From: Aureimonas sp. ME7 | GTDB lineage: Bacteria > Pseudomonadota > Alphaproteobacteria > Rhizobiales > Rhizobiaceae | Assembly: GCF_903970965.1 (NCBI RefSeq) | Contig: NZ_CAJCKW010000005.1 | Coordinates: 237,237 to 301,236, forward strand | Reading direction: 5' to 3' | DNA: 64,000 bases | Shown: positions 1 to 11,022 of the stretch, in pieces | Numbering within the stretch: position 1 is the stretch's first letter | Layout of the letters: each line of letters opens with the position of its first letter | Notes under the pieces: generated by a model | Databases searched by the model: none | Told to the model about the DNA's origin: nothing | What the model saw: the letters and a program-made list of their open reading frames with translations, nothing else | Made by a program: the position numbers and the translations under genes

Positions 1-719
1 AACTGGGGAACGGCGAAGCTCACGCCGCAGACGAGGATCGCCGGCCAGATCTCGATCATCCCCCGCCATCCGGCGAACGCCCAGATCAGCCAGAACGGCA
101 CGAGCAGCGAGAAGAACGGAAGCTGGCGCCCGATCATCGCCGAAAGCTCGAAGAGGTCGAGCCCGGTCACGGCCGCCAGCGCGATCACCGGGGTGCCGAG
201 CGCGCCGTAGGCGACGGGCGCGGTATTGGCGATGAGCGACAGGCCGGAAGCCGCCAGCGGCGAGAAGCCGAGGCCGATGAGGAGCGCCGCCGTCACCGCG
301 ACCGGTGTCCCGAAGCCCGCGGCCCCTTCGAAGAAGGCGCCGAAGGAAAAGGCGATCAGGAGAAGCTGGATGCGCCGGTCGTCCGAAACGCCGGCGATGG
401 AGTTCTGCAGGATCTCGGAGGAGCCGTTCTCCACCGTCAGCCGGTGGAGGAAGATGATGTTGAGGACGATCCAGCCGATCGGCATCAGCCCGTAGGCCGC
501 CCCGTAGCCCGCTGCCAGCGCCGCCTTGTCGGCCGGCATGCCGAAGGCAAGAACCGCGATCGCGAGCGCGGCGACGAGCCCAGCCAGCGCGGCCATGTGC
601 GCGCGCATGTGCAGAAAACCGAGCCCCACCAGCATGACGACGACCGGCACGGCCGCCAGAAGAAAGGACAACGGCAGACTGCCGAACGGATCGTAATTCT
701 GGCTCCAGACCGTATCCAC
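1..719 (-). CDS. lldP: L-lactate permease (LldP/GlcA family), N-terminal part
   Basis: This is the N-terminal 239 residues of an inner-membrane 2-hydroxy-acid permease; the rest lies beyond the left edge. The translation shows alternating hydrophobic segments and the family's signature [19 protein letters not shown] followed by [16 protein letters not shown], both highly conserved in lactate/glycolate permeases. I chose the GTG at 719 because a GGGAGG ribosome site lies 7 bases upstream and the resulting start ([14 protein letters not shown]) matches the usual short N-terminus; an in-frame ATG at 737 is the alternative. Substrate (lactate versus glycolate) is inferred from family only. It is divergent from the flavin monooxygenase gene at 899. 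Confidence 0.9.
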   Translation of the reverse strand, partial: MDTVWSQNYDPFGSLPLSFLLAAVPVVVMLVGLGFLHMRAHMAALAGLVAALAIAVLAFGMPADKAALAAGYGAAYGLMPIGWIVLNIIFLHRLTVENGSSEILQNSIAGVSDDRRIQLLLIAFSFGAFFEGAAGFGTPVAVTAALLIGLGFSPLAASGLSLIANTAPVAYGALGTPVIALAAVTGLDLFELSAMIGRQLPFFSLLVPFWLIWAFAGWRGMIEIWPAILVCGVSFAVPQ

Positions 720-898
720 CCCGACGCCTCCCAACATCGCCCGGCGTCCTGTCGCCGTGGGCCGAGTGTTTCGGCAGCCTTGCGAATTTGCAACCCAAGC
801 GTGCTCACAGCCCCGTGAACGGGAAGAAGGGGCGGGTCACCACTTCAAATGCGTCCCGCGTGCTCCCAACTGACGGGAAACGATATGGAAGCCGAACC

Positions 899-1915
899 AT
901 GATCCCTTATTCCGTACTCGACCTGTCCCCCATCCCCGAAGGCGGCACGGCGGCGGACGCCTTGGCCAACTCGCTCGATCTGGCCCGCGCGGCCGAGGCG
1001 CGCGGCTACAAGCGCTTCTGGCTCGCCGAGCATCACAACATGACCGGCATCGCCAGCGCGGCGACCTCGGTGGTGATCGGGCACGTGGCGGGGGGAACGC
1101 AGCGCATCCGCGTGGGCGCCGGCGGCATCATGCTGCCCAACCACGCGCCGCTGGTGATCGCCGAGCAGTTCGGAACTTTGGCGACGCTGTATCCCGATCG
1201 CATCGACCTCGGTCTTGGGCGGGCGCCCGGCACCGACATGCTGACGGCGCGCGCCATGCGCCGCAGTCTCGACAATTCCGACAACTTCCCGCAGGACGTC
1301 CTGGAGCTGATCGGCTACTTCTCCGACGAGGCGGCCAACCAGCGCCTTCGCGCGGTGCCGGGTGTCGGCACCCATGTGCCGGTCTGGATCCTCGGCTCCA
1401 GCCTCTACGGCGCGCAGCTCGCGGCCCATTTCGGCCTGCCCTACGCCTTCGCCTCGCATTTCGCGCCCGGCGCGCTGGACGAGGCCGTCGAGGTCTACCG
1501 CGAAACGTTCCGCCCGTCGCAAACGCTGGCGGAGCCCCATTTCATGCTGGCGATCAACGCCTTCGTGGCGGACACGGATGCGCAAGGACGCCGGCTCCAG
1601 TCCTCCATGCAGCAGGCCTTCGCGCGGTTGCGCTCAGGGCACCCCGGTCCCCTGCCCCGCCCGGTGGACGATATCGACGCGGTGCTCGACGCCGGTGCGC
1701 GGGCCATGGTGGACGAGGCGCTGCGCGTTTCGGTGGTCGGCTCGCCGGCGACGGTTCGCGAAGGGCTGCGCGCCCTCGTCTCGCGCTACCGCCCCGACGA
1801 GGTCATTCTCACCGGGCAAATCCACGATCACGCCGCGCGCGTACGCTCGTTTCAGCTGGCGGCGGACGCGATGGACGAGCTGGCGGCGGGAGAGCGGGCG
1901 GTGGCCGCGGAATAG
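899..1915 (+). CDS. LLM-class flavin-dependent oxidoreductase (MsnO8-like)
   Basis: A 338-residue bacterial-luciferase-fold monooxygenase expected to use reduced FMN or F420 and molecular oxygen; the substrate is unknown. Family features are the N-terminus [15 protein letters not shown], the segment [17 protein letters not shown] and the segment [10 protein letters not shown], which are typical of the MsnO8/YhbW subfamily. Length is normal. The frame is open further upstream, but ATG 899 gives the standard family N-terminus. It stands alone, and its stop is only 4 bases from the end of the convergent MarR gene, so the two transcripts probably overlap. Confidence 0.9.
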   Translation: MIPYSVLDLSPIPEGGTAADALANSLDLARAAEARGYKRFWLAEHHNMTGIASAATSVVIGHVAGGTQRIRVGAGGIMLPNHAPLVIAEQFGTLATLYPDRIDLGLGRAPGTDMLTARAMRRSLDNSDNFPQDVLELIGYFSDEAANQRLRAVPGVGTHVPVWILGSSLYGAQLAAHFGLPYAFASHFAPGALDEAVEVYRETFRPSQTLAEPHFMLAINAFVADTDAQGRRLQSSMQQAFARLRSGHPGPLPRPVDDIDAVLDAGARAMVDEALRVSVVGSPATVREGLRALVSRYRPDEVILTGQIHDHAARVRSFQLAADAMDELAAGERAVAAE

Positions 1916-1919
1916 CGGC

Positions 1920-2432
1920 TCAGCGCTCGCCCGTCCCGCCCTCGGCGCCGGGCGGTTGCGGATGAAGGAGATCGACCGGCTCGTTCAGAAGCGGATCGCT
2001 CGTCAGGTTGCTGCGGATCTGGCGGAGCACTTCGGCGGCCGCGTCCACCGCCTCGCGCGAAAGGCCGCGGGTGGCGAAGGCGTAGATCCGGTCGAACAGC
2101 GGGTCGAGTTCCTGGAAGATCCGGAACGCGTCGTCCGTCGGCTCGATCAGCTTGGCCCGGCGGTCGCTCGGGTCCATCGTGCGCAGGATCAGCTTGCGGC
2201 TTTCCAGGCGGTCGAGATAGGCGGACAGCGTCATCGGCTCGACGCCCATCCGTTCCGCCAGGATCGCCTGGCGGGCGCCGCGAAAACGGATCACGAAACC
2301 GAGCGCGCGGATTTCGCCGGGCGTCAGCCCCAGCCCGTTTTCCGCCACCGTCTTTTCGAAATGTTGCCGAAACAGGCGCGACGTGTCGGTCAGCAGGAAT
2401 CCGAACGTGTTCCCGGTTGTCAGATCTGGCAC
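1920..2432 (-). CDS. MarR family transcriptional regulator
   Basis: A 170-residue winged-helix regulator. After an N-terminal helical region (FGFLLTDTSRLFRQHFEKT) comes the MarR DNA-binding core: the recognition helix region LAERMGVEPMTLSAYLDRLE at about residues 58-77, then the wing with DPSDRRAKLIEPT, the DxRxK motif characteristic of MarR. The C-terminal 30 residues are Pro-rich and probably disordered. It reads away from the M3 peptidase gene with a 138-base intergenic region between them, so it may control itself or that gene; this is inference. Ligand unknown. Confidence 0.9.
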   Translation of the reverse strand: MPDLTTGNTFGFLLTDTSRLFRQHFEKTVAENGLGLTPGEIRALGFVIRFRGARQAILAERMGVEPMTLSAYLDRLESRKLILRTMDPSDRRAKLIEPTDDAFRIFQELDPLFDRIYAFATRGLSREAVDAAAEVLRQIRSNLTSDPLLNEPVDLLHPQPPGAEGGTGER

Positions 2433-2570
2433 TAGGCGTCGCCTTCCTTGAAGAAACCCGTTTGCGCACGCACATCCTTCGCGATCGTCGCAAACTCACG
2501 TATCTCCAGGAGGATGTCTTTCATTTGCTGCGCATCGGCAAGGGAAGAATAGCCTCGAAAAGGTCGAACC

Positions 2571-4619
2571 ATGCCGGAAACGTCGCTTATTTCTTTCGAT
2601 TCGCGCTTTGCCTTTCCCGAAGGGAAACCCCTCCCGGACTTTTCCGCGCTGACGGCGTCGGACTACGCCGATGCGTTCGATCGCGCGATGGCAGCGCACG
2701 GCGCCGAGATCGATGCGATCGCGGGCGATCCCGAGGCACCGAGCTTCGAAAACACCATCCTCGCGCTCGAGCGCGCCGGGCGTCCGCTGTCGCGCGTCGC
2801 GTCCCTGTTCTACGCGCTGGCCGGCGCCCATACCGACGACGCCATCCAGGGCGTCGAGCGCGACGTTTCCCCTAAGCTCTCGCGCCACGGCTCACGCGTC
2901 TCGCTGAACGCAGCCCTCTTCGCGCGCATCGACGCCCTGTTCGAGGCGCGGCACACGGCAGGTCTTGATGCCGAGGCGCTTCGCCTCCTAGAGCGCACCC
3001 ATGCCGGCTTCGTGCGCTCGGGCGCCCGGCTGGAGGGCACCGCGCGCGAACGCTTCGCCGACATCAACGCCCGTCTCGCCGAACTCGGCACGCGCTTTTC
3101 GCAGAACGTGCTCGCCGACGAGCGCGCCTATGCGCGGCCCGTGACAGAAGCCGAGCTGGAAGGCCTGCCGCCCTTCCTCGTCTCGGCCATGGCGGACGCG
3201 GCGGAGGAGCGCGGCCTGACGGGCCACGCGGTCACCCTGTCTCGCTCGATCACCGTGCCCTTCCTGTCCTATTGCCCGAACCGGGCCTTGCGCGCCGAGA
3301 TCTTCGACGCCTGGACCCGGCGCGGCGAAACGGCTGGGGAACGCGACAACCGCCCGGTCCTTGCCGAAATCCTGGCGCTGCGGGCTGAAAAGGCTGCGCT
3401 TCTCGGCTTCCCGTCCTTCGCCCACTACAAGCTCGACGACACGATGGCCAAGACGCCGGACAGTGTCGAAGCCCTTCTGCGCCGCGTCTGGGGCAAGGCG
3501 CGCGAACGAGCGCTCGCCGACGCCGACACGCTCCGCCAGCTCGCCGCCGACACCGGCGACAACGCGCCCTTCGCCGCGTCCGACTGGCGCTTCTATGCCG
3601 AGAAGCGGCGGCAGGCCGAGTTCGCGATCGATGAGAGCGCGCTGAAGAGCCATTTCCAGCTCGACCGGATGATCGAGGCCTCATTCGACGTCGCCGGCCG
3701 CCTCTTCGGCCTCCGCTTCGAGGCCCTGTCGGACGCCAAGGCCTGGCACCCGGACGCGCGCGTTTGGCGCGTCCTGGACGCCGACGGCGCGGAGCGCGGC
3801 CTCTTCGTCGGCGACTACTTCGCCCGCGCTTCCAAGCGCTCCGGCGCATGGATGAGCGCGCTTCGCTCGCAGCACGGGATCGACGGCGGCCAGACGCCGG
3901 TGATCTACAACATCTGCAACTTCGCCAAGCCGGCGAAGGGCCAGCCCGCACTCCTGTCGGTGGACGACGCGCGAACCCTGTTCCACGAGTTCGGCCACGC
4001 CCTGCACGGCCTTCTGTCGAACGTGACCTACCCCTCGCTCGCCGGCACGGCGGTGGCGCGCGACTTCGTCGAGCTGCCCTCCCAGCTCTACGAACACTGG
4101 CTGACCGTTCCCGCCATTCTCCAAAAGCACGCCTTGCATGCCGTGACGGGCGAGCCGCTGCCGCAAGCCGAGCTCGACAAGCTTGAGGCCGCGCGCACCT
4201 TCGACGCCGGCTTCGACACGGTGGAGTTCACCTCCTCCGCCCTCGTCGACCTCCTGTTCCACAAGGAGGGGCAAGCCCCCGCCGACCCGATGGCGCGCGA
4301 GGCCGAGATCCTGTCCGGCCTCGGCATGCCGGCCGAGATGGTGATGCGCCACCGCTCGCCGCACTTCGCCCATATCTTCTCAGGGGACGGATATTCGGCG
4401 GGCTACTACTCCTACATGTGGTCCGAGGTGCTGGACGCTGACGCGTTCGAGGCCTTCGAGGAAGCCGGCGACGCCTTCGACCCCAAGACCGCCGCTCGCC
4501 TGCGCACCCACGTCTATTCCGCCGGCAACTCCGCCGATCCGGCCGCTCTCTACGAGGCGTTCCGGGGCCACGGCCCGGATCCCGACGCCCTGATGCGCAA
4601 GCGTGGATTTGCCGCCTGA
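2571..4619 (+). CDS. M3 family metallopeptidase (oligopeptidase A / Dcp type)
   Basis: A 682-residue cytoplasmic zinc oligopeptidase that degrades short peptides. The zinc site is visible: HEFGH at residues 472-476 and the third ligand in FVELPSQ (Glu about 501). The C-terminal FSGDGYSAGYYSYMWSEVLDADAF block is the usual substrate-binding part of the OpdA/Dcp group. Length matches the family (about 680), and there is no signal peptide. Whether it acts as an endopeptidase (PrlC-like) or a dipeptidyl carboxypeptidase (Dcp-like) cannot be settled by eye. It is a monocistronic unit between the divergent marR gene and typA. Confidence 0.95.
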   Translation: MPETSLISFDSRFAFPEGKPLPDFSALTASDYADAFDRAMAAHGAEIDAIAGDPEAPSFENTILALERAGRPLSRVASLFYALAGAHTDDAIQGVERDVSPKLSRHGSRVSLNAALFARIDALFEARHTAGLDAEALRLLERTHAGFVRSGARLEGTARERFADINARLAELGTRFSQNVLADERAYARPVTEAELEGLPPFLVSAMADAAEERGLTGHAVTLSRSITVPFLSYCPNRALRAEIFDAWTRRGETAGERDNRPVLAEILALRAEKAALLGFPSFAHYKLDDTMAKTPDSVEALLRRVWGKARERALADADTLRQLAADTGDNAPFAASDWRFYAEKRRQAEFAIDESALKSHFQLDRMIEASFDVAGRLFGLRFEALSDAKAWHPDARVWRVLDADGAERGLFVGDYFARASKRSGAWMSALRSQHGIDGGQTPVIYNICNFAKPAKGQPALLSVDDARTLFHEFGHALHGLLSNVTYPSLAGTAVARDFVELPSQLYEHWLTVPAILQKHALHAVTGEPLPQAELDKLEAARTFDAGFDTVEFTSSALVDLLFHKEGQAPADPMAREAEILSGLGMPAEMVMRHRSPHFAHIFSGDGYSAGYYSYMWSEVLDADAFEAFEEAGDAFDPKTAARLRTHVYSAGNSADPAALYEAFRGHGPDPDALMRKRGFAA

Positions 4620-4739
4620 CCGACCTATCTTTCGCTCCCGCGAAAAATCCGCTATGGAGCGGCCCAATGACCCGCGCCGTCCTTGGGCCGTTTCCGTTGA
4701 AACGCGCCTCCAAACGCGTTTCAACCCTTCGGTGACCTT

Positions 4740-6569
<1,830 letters not shown>

Positions 6570-6598
6570 CCTTCGGTTCCGCCTCCCAGTCCTTTCGA

Positions 6599-6634
6599 AA
6601 GGCGCGGGTCCCGCAAGGGCCCGCGCCTTTTTCG
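6599..6634 (+). terminator. Rho-independent terminator of typA
   Basis: A GC-rich hairpin, AAGGCGCGGG then TCCCGCAAGGG then CCCGCGCCTT, runs directly into a T tract (TTTTTC). It sits 30 bases after the typA stop codon. Confidence 0.9.
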
Positions 6635-6798
6635 TTTCGTCTCGCCCTTCTCGTCTATGTGAATGGAGCCCAGCCGTCCGTCGGCCTAGAGCCTTCGCGG
6701 CTGCTCGCCCGCTTTTCGCAGCGCACTAGTTTCCCCGGTGCGGACGGGGGGACCGGTCCGCGACAAGCGTATCCGCGTCACGACATCAGGGAGGGACG

Positions 6799-8238
6799 AT
6801 GTCCACCATCCAACGGGAGCGAAGCGGCTCGGCCGCCGATCTCTTTCCGACCCGGCATCTCGGCCGCCCCGAGGTGCGCGAGCTGCCGCCCGCTCCCGCC
6901 AATACGGGCCGCCTGATCGGCCCGGGCATCGTCGCCGCCGGCGTCGGCCTTTCCTCGGGCGAGTTCATCCTCTACCCCTATATCGCATCCCAGGTCGGCA
7001 TGGCCTTCGTCTGGGCCGCGCTCCTCGGCGTGATGACGCAGTTCTTCCTCAACATGGAGATCGAGCGCTACACGCTGGCCACCGGCGAGACCGTGCTCAC
7101 CGGTTTCAGCCGCTTCTGGAAACACTGGGGCCTCGTCTTCGCCCTCATGACGTGCTTCGCCAACCTCTGGCCGGGATGGGCGACGAGTTCGGCTACCATG
7201 CTGTCCTATATCGTGGGGGGCGAGCCGCGCTGGATCGCGATCGGCATGCTCCTCGTCATCGGCCTGATCCTGACGCTCGCCCCGGTGGTCTACGTGCTTC
7301 TGGAGCGGCTGCAGATGGTCAAGGTCGCGGCCGTCGGCGTCCTCATCGTCATCGCCGCCTTCTTCGTCATCACGGCGGAGGACTGGGCCGCGCTGCCGCA
7401 GATCGTCACCGGCGCCTCCATCCCGACCGAACTCGGCTTCGCTCTGCTGCTCGGCGCGCTCGCCTTCGCAGGCGCCGGCGGGGGTCAGAACCTCTGCCAG
7501 TCCAACTGGATCCGCGACAAGGGCTTCGGCATGGGGAAATACGTGCCCCGCATCACGAGCCCGGTCACCGGCGCGCCGGAAGCCGCCCCGTCCACCGGCT
7601 TCGTGTTCGAGCCGACGGCCGAGAATCTATCCCGCTGGAACCGCTGGTGGCGCTTCGCCAACTGGGAGCAGCTTCTCACCTTCGTCCTGATCACCTTCGT
7701 CACCATCACCTTCACCTCGCTCCTCGCCTATTCCACCGTGTTCGGCGAAACGGGCCTCGCCAACTCGGTGGCCTTCGTCCAGCGCGAGGGACAGGTTCTG
7801 AGCGAGCGCGTCGGCGGTTGGTTCGGCGCCTTGTTCTGGTTCATCGGCGCCTTTTCGCTGTTCGGTGCAGCCACCGGCATCGTCGACTACACGGCCCGGC
7901 TCGTCGCCGACGTCCTGCGCACCTCGTATCTCAAAGGCCAGAACGAAAGCCGCCTCTACTTCGGCATCGTCTGGACCCTGGTGGCGATCGGCGTCGTCGT
8001 GCTTCTGGCGGGCTTCGCCCAGCCGCTGGTGCTGCTCGTCATCTCCGCCTGCACCGGCGGGTTGATGATGTTCCTCTACTCGTTCCTCCTGATCCGGCTG
8101 AACAGGACGCTTCTCGTTCCCGAGATCCGGCCGGGGGCGTTCCGGGTCGGCGCCCTGTTCTGGGCCTTCGCCCTGTTCGGCATCCTGTCCGCGATCACCA
8201 TCGCCCAGCAGATCCCCAAGCTTTGGGGTGCTGGCTGA
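6799..8238 (+). CDS. Nramp-like membrane transporter with noncanonical metal-site motifs
   Basis: A 479-residue integral membrane protein with about 11 hydrophobic segments and an Nramp/SLC11-type layout starting at GPGIVAAGVG (residues 41-50). In classical Nramp proteins helix 1 carries DPGN and helix 6 carries MPH; here the aligned positions read SSGE (52-55) and GGQ (before NLCQSNW). It therefore lacks the usual Mn/Fe ligands and belongs with the Nramp-related proteins, whose substrates vary; I would not call it a manganese importer. A good ribosome site (GGGAGGG) precedes ATG 6799. A short inverted repeat (GCGGAC at 6740, GTCCGC at 6756) lies in the leader. Hairpin terminator downstream; monocistronic. 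Confidence 0.8.
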   Translation: MSTIQRERSGSAADLFPTRHLGRPEVRELPPAPANTGRLIGPGIVAAGVGLSSGEFILYPYIASQVGMAFVWAALLGVMTQFFLNMEIERYTLATGETVLTGFSRFWKHWGLVFALMTCFANLWPGWATSSATMLSYIVGGEPRWIAIGMLLVIGLILTLAPVVYVLLERLQMVKVAAVGVLIVIAAFFVITAEDWAALPQIVTGASIPTELGFALLLGALAFAGAGGGQNLCQSNWIRDKGFGMGKYVPRITSPVTGAPEAAPSTGFVFEPTAENLSRWNRWWRFANWEQLLTFVLITFVTITFTSLLAYSTVFGETGLANSVAFVQREGQVLSERVGGWFGALFWFIGAFSLFGAATGIVDYTARLVADVLRTSYLKGQNESRLYFGIVWTLVAIGVVVLLAGFAQPLVLLVISACTGGLMMFLYSFLLIRLNRTLLVPEIRPGAFRVGALFWAFALFGILSAITIAQQIPKLWGAG

Positions 8239-8262
8239 TATCTTCGACCGCAGCCTGACAAG

Positions 8263-8296
8263 CGCCCGGCCCTCAGACGGCCGGGCGTTTTCTTTT
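8263..8296 (+). terminator. Rho-independent terminator of the Nramp-like gene
   Basis: The stem CGCCCGGCC / GGCCGGGCG with loop CTCAGAC is followed by TTTTCTTTTC, 24 bases after the stop codon. Confidence 0.88.
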
Positions 8297-8642
8297 CCGC
8301 CATCTATCCCCTCCCCGTCGCTCCTCTTCTATCTTCTCCGTCATCGCCGGCCCGTTCTGGATGGGCGCGAATGATCACCGGGATCGTTCGGAAGGGCTGG
8401 CGAGCGGTGTCCGCGACACGCATCCTGCCGGAGGATGCGCTGGCCCGGACGGTTCCTGAAGAGCACATGAGGGTTGGCTGCTCAAAACGAAGCGGCTCTT
8501 GGACAACTACGGCGTCGGAGACAGCCTCGAAGCGATGCGAGTGAGAGCGCGATCGCCCAACAGGCCGAGATGCCCTGCGTAACCCTCGACAAACGGCCAG
8601 GGCCGGCTTCGCACCCCGGTCCGGAACCGATCAACACCGCGC
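8297..8642. other. Gene-free stretch, nothing recognised
   Basis: First part of a 600-base gap between the Nramp-like gene and the zinc-type oxidoreductase gene. The open frames here are short and lack coding character and ribosome sites. I see no promoter I can defend and no repeat shared with the rest of the window. Confidence 0.5.
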
Positions 8643-8775
8643 GGGACGCCGGAGGCGGACCACTCAACTACACTACCCACGGAGGTTCGCCTCCGGCGTC
8701 CCGTCGCCCACCATCAAAAGGGCGACACCCGCCGACCCCATCACCCCGGCCGCCAAGCGCGGTGCGGGCGCTTTT
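8643..8775. other. Structured non-coding segment: nested and tandem hairpins
   Basis: A perfect 15-base inverted repeat pairs 8643-8657 (GGGACGCCGGAGGCG) with 8688-8702 across a 30-base loop. The right arm can instead fold on its own as GGAGG-TTCG-CCTCC (8681-8694), a stem with a stable TTCG loop, so the two structures exclude each other. Directly abutting is a second perfect hairpin, GTCGCCC / GGGCGAC (8703-8709 with 8720-8726). A third, AAGCGC / GCGCTT followed by TT (8755-8775), resembles a weak terminator. The next start codon is at 8842. It could be a cis-acting leader, a small RNA (either strand) or a palindromic interspersed repeat; the sequence alone does not decide. Confidence 0.55.
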
Positions 8776-8841
8776 CCATGTCTTGATGCCGGGGCGCTTC
8801 GCGATAGGTCAGACAGGCCGCCAAGCTGGAGCAGACGCAAG

Positions 8842-9858
8842 ATGAAAGCCGTCGGATACGAAACCTCGCCGCCCGACAAGGCGGTGGACCACCTCGTCGA
8901 CCTCGATCTGCCCAGACCCGCGCCGACCGGCCGCGACATCCTGGTGCGCGTCGAGGCCGTTTCGGTCAATCCGGTGGACACCAAGCAGCGCGGCCCCGTC
9001 GCGGATGCCTCGCGCCTCCCCCGCATTCTCGGCTTCGACGCCGCCGGCACCGTGGAAGCCATCGGCGAGGACGCGACACTCTTCCATGTCGGCGACCCGG
9101 TCTTCTACGCCGGCGCGGTGGACCGGCCGGGCTCCAACCAGGAATTCCATCTGGTGGACGAGCGGCTGGTGGCGCGAAAGCCAGCCAGCCTCGATTTCGC
9201 GGATGCCGCCGCCCTGCCGCTGACCGCCATCACCGCCTGGGAAACCCTGTTCGACCGCTTCCGCATCGAGCCCGGCACCAGCGAGAAGGGTACGATCCTC
9301 GTGATCGGTGCGGCCGGAGGCGTCGGCTCGATCACCACGCAGCTCGCGCGCGAGCTGACCGGCCTCACCGTGATCGGCACCGCCTCGCGCGAGGAAACGC
9401 GCGCCTTCGCGCTTGCCCACGGCTGTCACCACGTCGTCGATCATTCGAAGCCCCTGAGCCAGGAGATCGAGGCACTCGGGCTCGGCCCCGTGGACTACGT
9501 CTTCGGGGTGACGCATACGCCCCGGCACATGGCCGAGATCGGCCGGCTGATCCGCCCCTTCGGGCATCTTTGCGTCATCGACAGCGCCGATCTCGACCTC
9601 TCGGCCGTGCGCTTCAAGTCGGTGTCGGTGCATTTCGAATACATGTTCACCCGGCCCGTCTACCAGACGGTGGACATGATCGAGCAGCATCGCCTGCTCG
9701 CCGAAGTCTCGCGTCTCGTCGATGCCGGCCGCATCCGATCGACGCGAACGCGAACCCTCGCCCCCATCGGGGCCGAAACCATACGCGAGGCCCATCGCCT
9801 CACCGAAACCGGCCGGACGCTCGGAAAGACCGTGATCGCCGGCTGGCACGGCCACTGA
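8842..9858 (+). CDS. Zinc-type alcohol dehydrogenase-like / quinone oxidoreductase family protein
   Basis: A 338-residue medium-chain dehydrogenase/reductase. The N-terminal GroES-like domain begins MKAVGYETSPP and contains RVEAVSVNPVDTKQR; the NADPH-binding Rossmann fold shows VIGAAGGVGSITTQLAREL at about 153-171. The catalytic zinc ligands of true alcohol dehydrogenases are not evident, which places it with the zinc-independent quinone oxidoreductase-like subfamily. Probably an NADPH-dependent enone or quinone reductase; substrate unknown. A PH-domain gene follows after 13 bases and is likely co-transcribed. The unusually structured upstream region (8643-8775) could influence its expression. 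Confidence 0.9.
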   Translation: MKAVGYETSPPDKAVDHLVDLDLPRPAPTGRDILVRVEAVSVNPVDTKQRGPVADASRLPRILGFDAAGTVEAIGEDATLFHVGDPVFYAGAVDRPGSNQEFHLVDERLVARKPASLDFADAAALPLTAITAWETLFDRFRIEPGTSEKGTILVIGAAGGVGSITTQLARELTGLTVIGTASREETRAFALAHGCHHVVDHSKPLSQEIEALGLGPVDYVFGVTHTPRHMAEIGRLIRPFGHLCVIDSADLDLSAVRFKSVSVHFEYMFTRPVYQTVDMIEQHRLLAEVSRLVDAGRIRSTRTRTLAPIGAETIREAHRLTETGRTLGKTVIAGWHGH

Positions 9859-9871
9859 AAGGGACGAACCC

Positions 9872-10255
9872 GTGGGACTTCTCTCCGGCCTCCTCGGCCT
9901 TGCCAGCGACGTGGACACGGGAGCGCTCGGGCGCGAGCTCGAGCCCGTCCTCCTGCCGAACGAAACGATCGAGGTCGCCTTCCAGGTCGTCCGCGACCAG
10001 ATCGCCTTTACCGACCGGCGCGTGATCCTGATCGACAAGCAGGGCATTTCCGGGCGCAAGCGGCAGTACCATTCGATCCCCTACCGCGCGATCACCATGT
10101 TCTCGGTGGAAACGGCGGGCTCCTTCGACACCGATGCCGAACTGCGCATCTGGGTCTCGGGGCAAGGCCAGCCCTTCCTTCAGAACCTGTCGCGGGGCAC
10201 CAATCTCGCCGGCATCCAGAAAGCTCTGGCGGGGGGCGTTCTCGGCCGAAGCTGA
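9872..10255 (+). CDS. PH domain-containing protein (bPH_1, YvbH-like)
   Basis: A 127-residue protein consisting almost entirely of a bacterial pleckstrin-homology-like domain. The pattern LLPNETIEVAFQVVRDQIAFTDRRVILIDKQG followed by PYRAITMFSVETAGSFD is typical of the bPH_1 family. It has no signal peptide or membrane segment. Function in bacteria is not known; these small soluble versions form ring oligomers in structures of the family. It lies 13 bases behind the oxidoreductase gene and probably shares its transcript. Confidence 0.85.
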   Translation: MGLLSGLLGLASDVDTGALGRELEPVLLPNETIEVAFQVVRDQIAFTDRRVILIDKQGISGRKRQYHSIPYRAITMFSVETAGSFDTDAELRIWVSGQGQPFLQNLSRGTNLAGIQKALAGGVLGRS

Positions 10256-10420
10256 CGCGCGTTAACCTGTGAGGGAATCGGTGGGCGCAAGCTTGGCGAA
10301 AGGCGGTTGCCCGTCCCGTGTCCGCCGGTTACGACGTGGCATGACTCGCGCATCCTGCTTCGTCGTTCGGTTTTTTGTTCCGACCATGGATCGTCCTTTC
10401 GCGTTCATAGTTAACGCGAC

Positions 10421-10927
10421 ATGAAAACGATCGCCGCAGATGTCCGCTTAGCCGAAGCCAGGGATGCCGGCGCTCTGGCGCGCGTTCACGCCACGTCATG
10501 GCAGTCCGCTTATCGCGGGCTGATTCCCCACCGCGCCCTCACCGCCATGATCGAGCGACGCGGGATCGAATGGTGGGCCCGCGCGATCGGCAACCACGCA
10601 ACGATCCTGGTTCTGGAATACGGCGGCGAGATCGCCGGCTACGCCACGGTTGGGCGCAACCGGACGCGGGGCCTCAGTGCCGAGGGCGAGGTCTACGAGA
10701 TCTACATGCGGCCCGAGTTCCAGGGCGTCGGCTTCGGTCGCCGCCTGTTCGATTCCGCTCGCATGCTTCTTCGCGCCCGTGGGCTCGGCGGTCTCGTGGT
10801 CTGGGCCCTGTCCGACAACGACAATGCCATGCGCTTCTACCAGTCCGCCGGCGGCGCCGACATCGCGACCGGTTCGGAAACGTTCGACGGCGTGACGCTG
10901 CAGAAGGTCGCCTTCTCCTTCGTTTGA
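10421..10927 (+). CDS. GNAT family N-acetyltransferase
   Basis: A 168-residue acetyl-CoA-dependent acyltransferase. The fold is visible from the N-terminal [21 protein letters not shown] through the acetyl-CoA-binding motif [20 protein letters not shown] (the Q/RxxGxG/A element), to the C-terminal [13 protein letters not shown] with the conserved FY. Substrate cannot be inferred. The 165-base upstream gap contains a short AT-rich region but no promoter I would defend. It is followed on the same strand by ppa after 95 bases. Confidence 0.92.
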   Translation: MKTIAADVRLAEARDAGALARVHATSWQSAYRGLIPHRALTAMIERRGIEWWARAIGNHATILVLEYGGEIAGYATVGRNRTRGLSAEGEVYEIYMRPEFQGVGFGRRLFDSARMLLRARGLGGLVVWALSDNDNAMRFYQSAGGADIATGSETFDGVTLQKVAFSFV

Positions 10928-11022
10928 GGGGGCTTCCCGCGTTTACCCTCGACGAATGCGCCAGATTGCCTTGTTTTCCGCGAACGGCTAGGAACCGCCG
11001 GAGCCAGAAACCGGAGATTTCC

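Noticed and set aside
8595..8690. A tRNA-like string on the minus strand (GTGGGTAGTGTAGTTGAGTGGT)
   Set aside because: It resembles a D arm, but no matching anticodon arm, T arm or acceptor pairing could be drawn.
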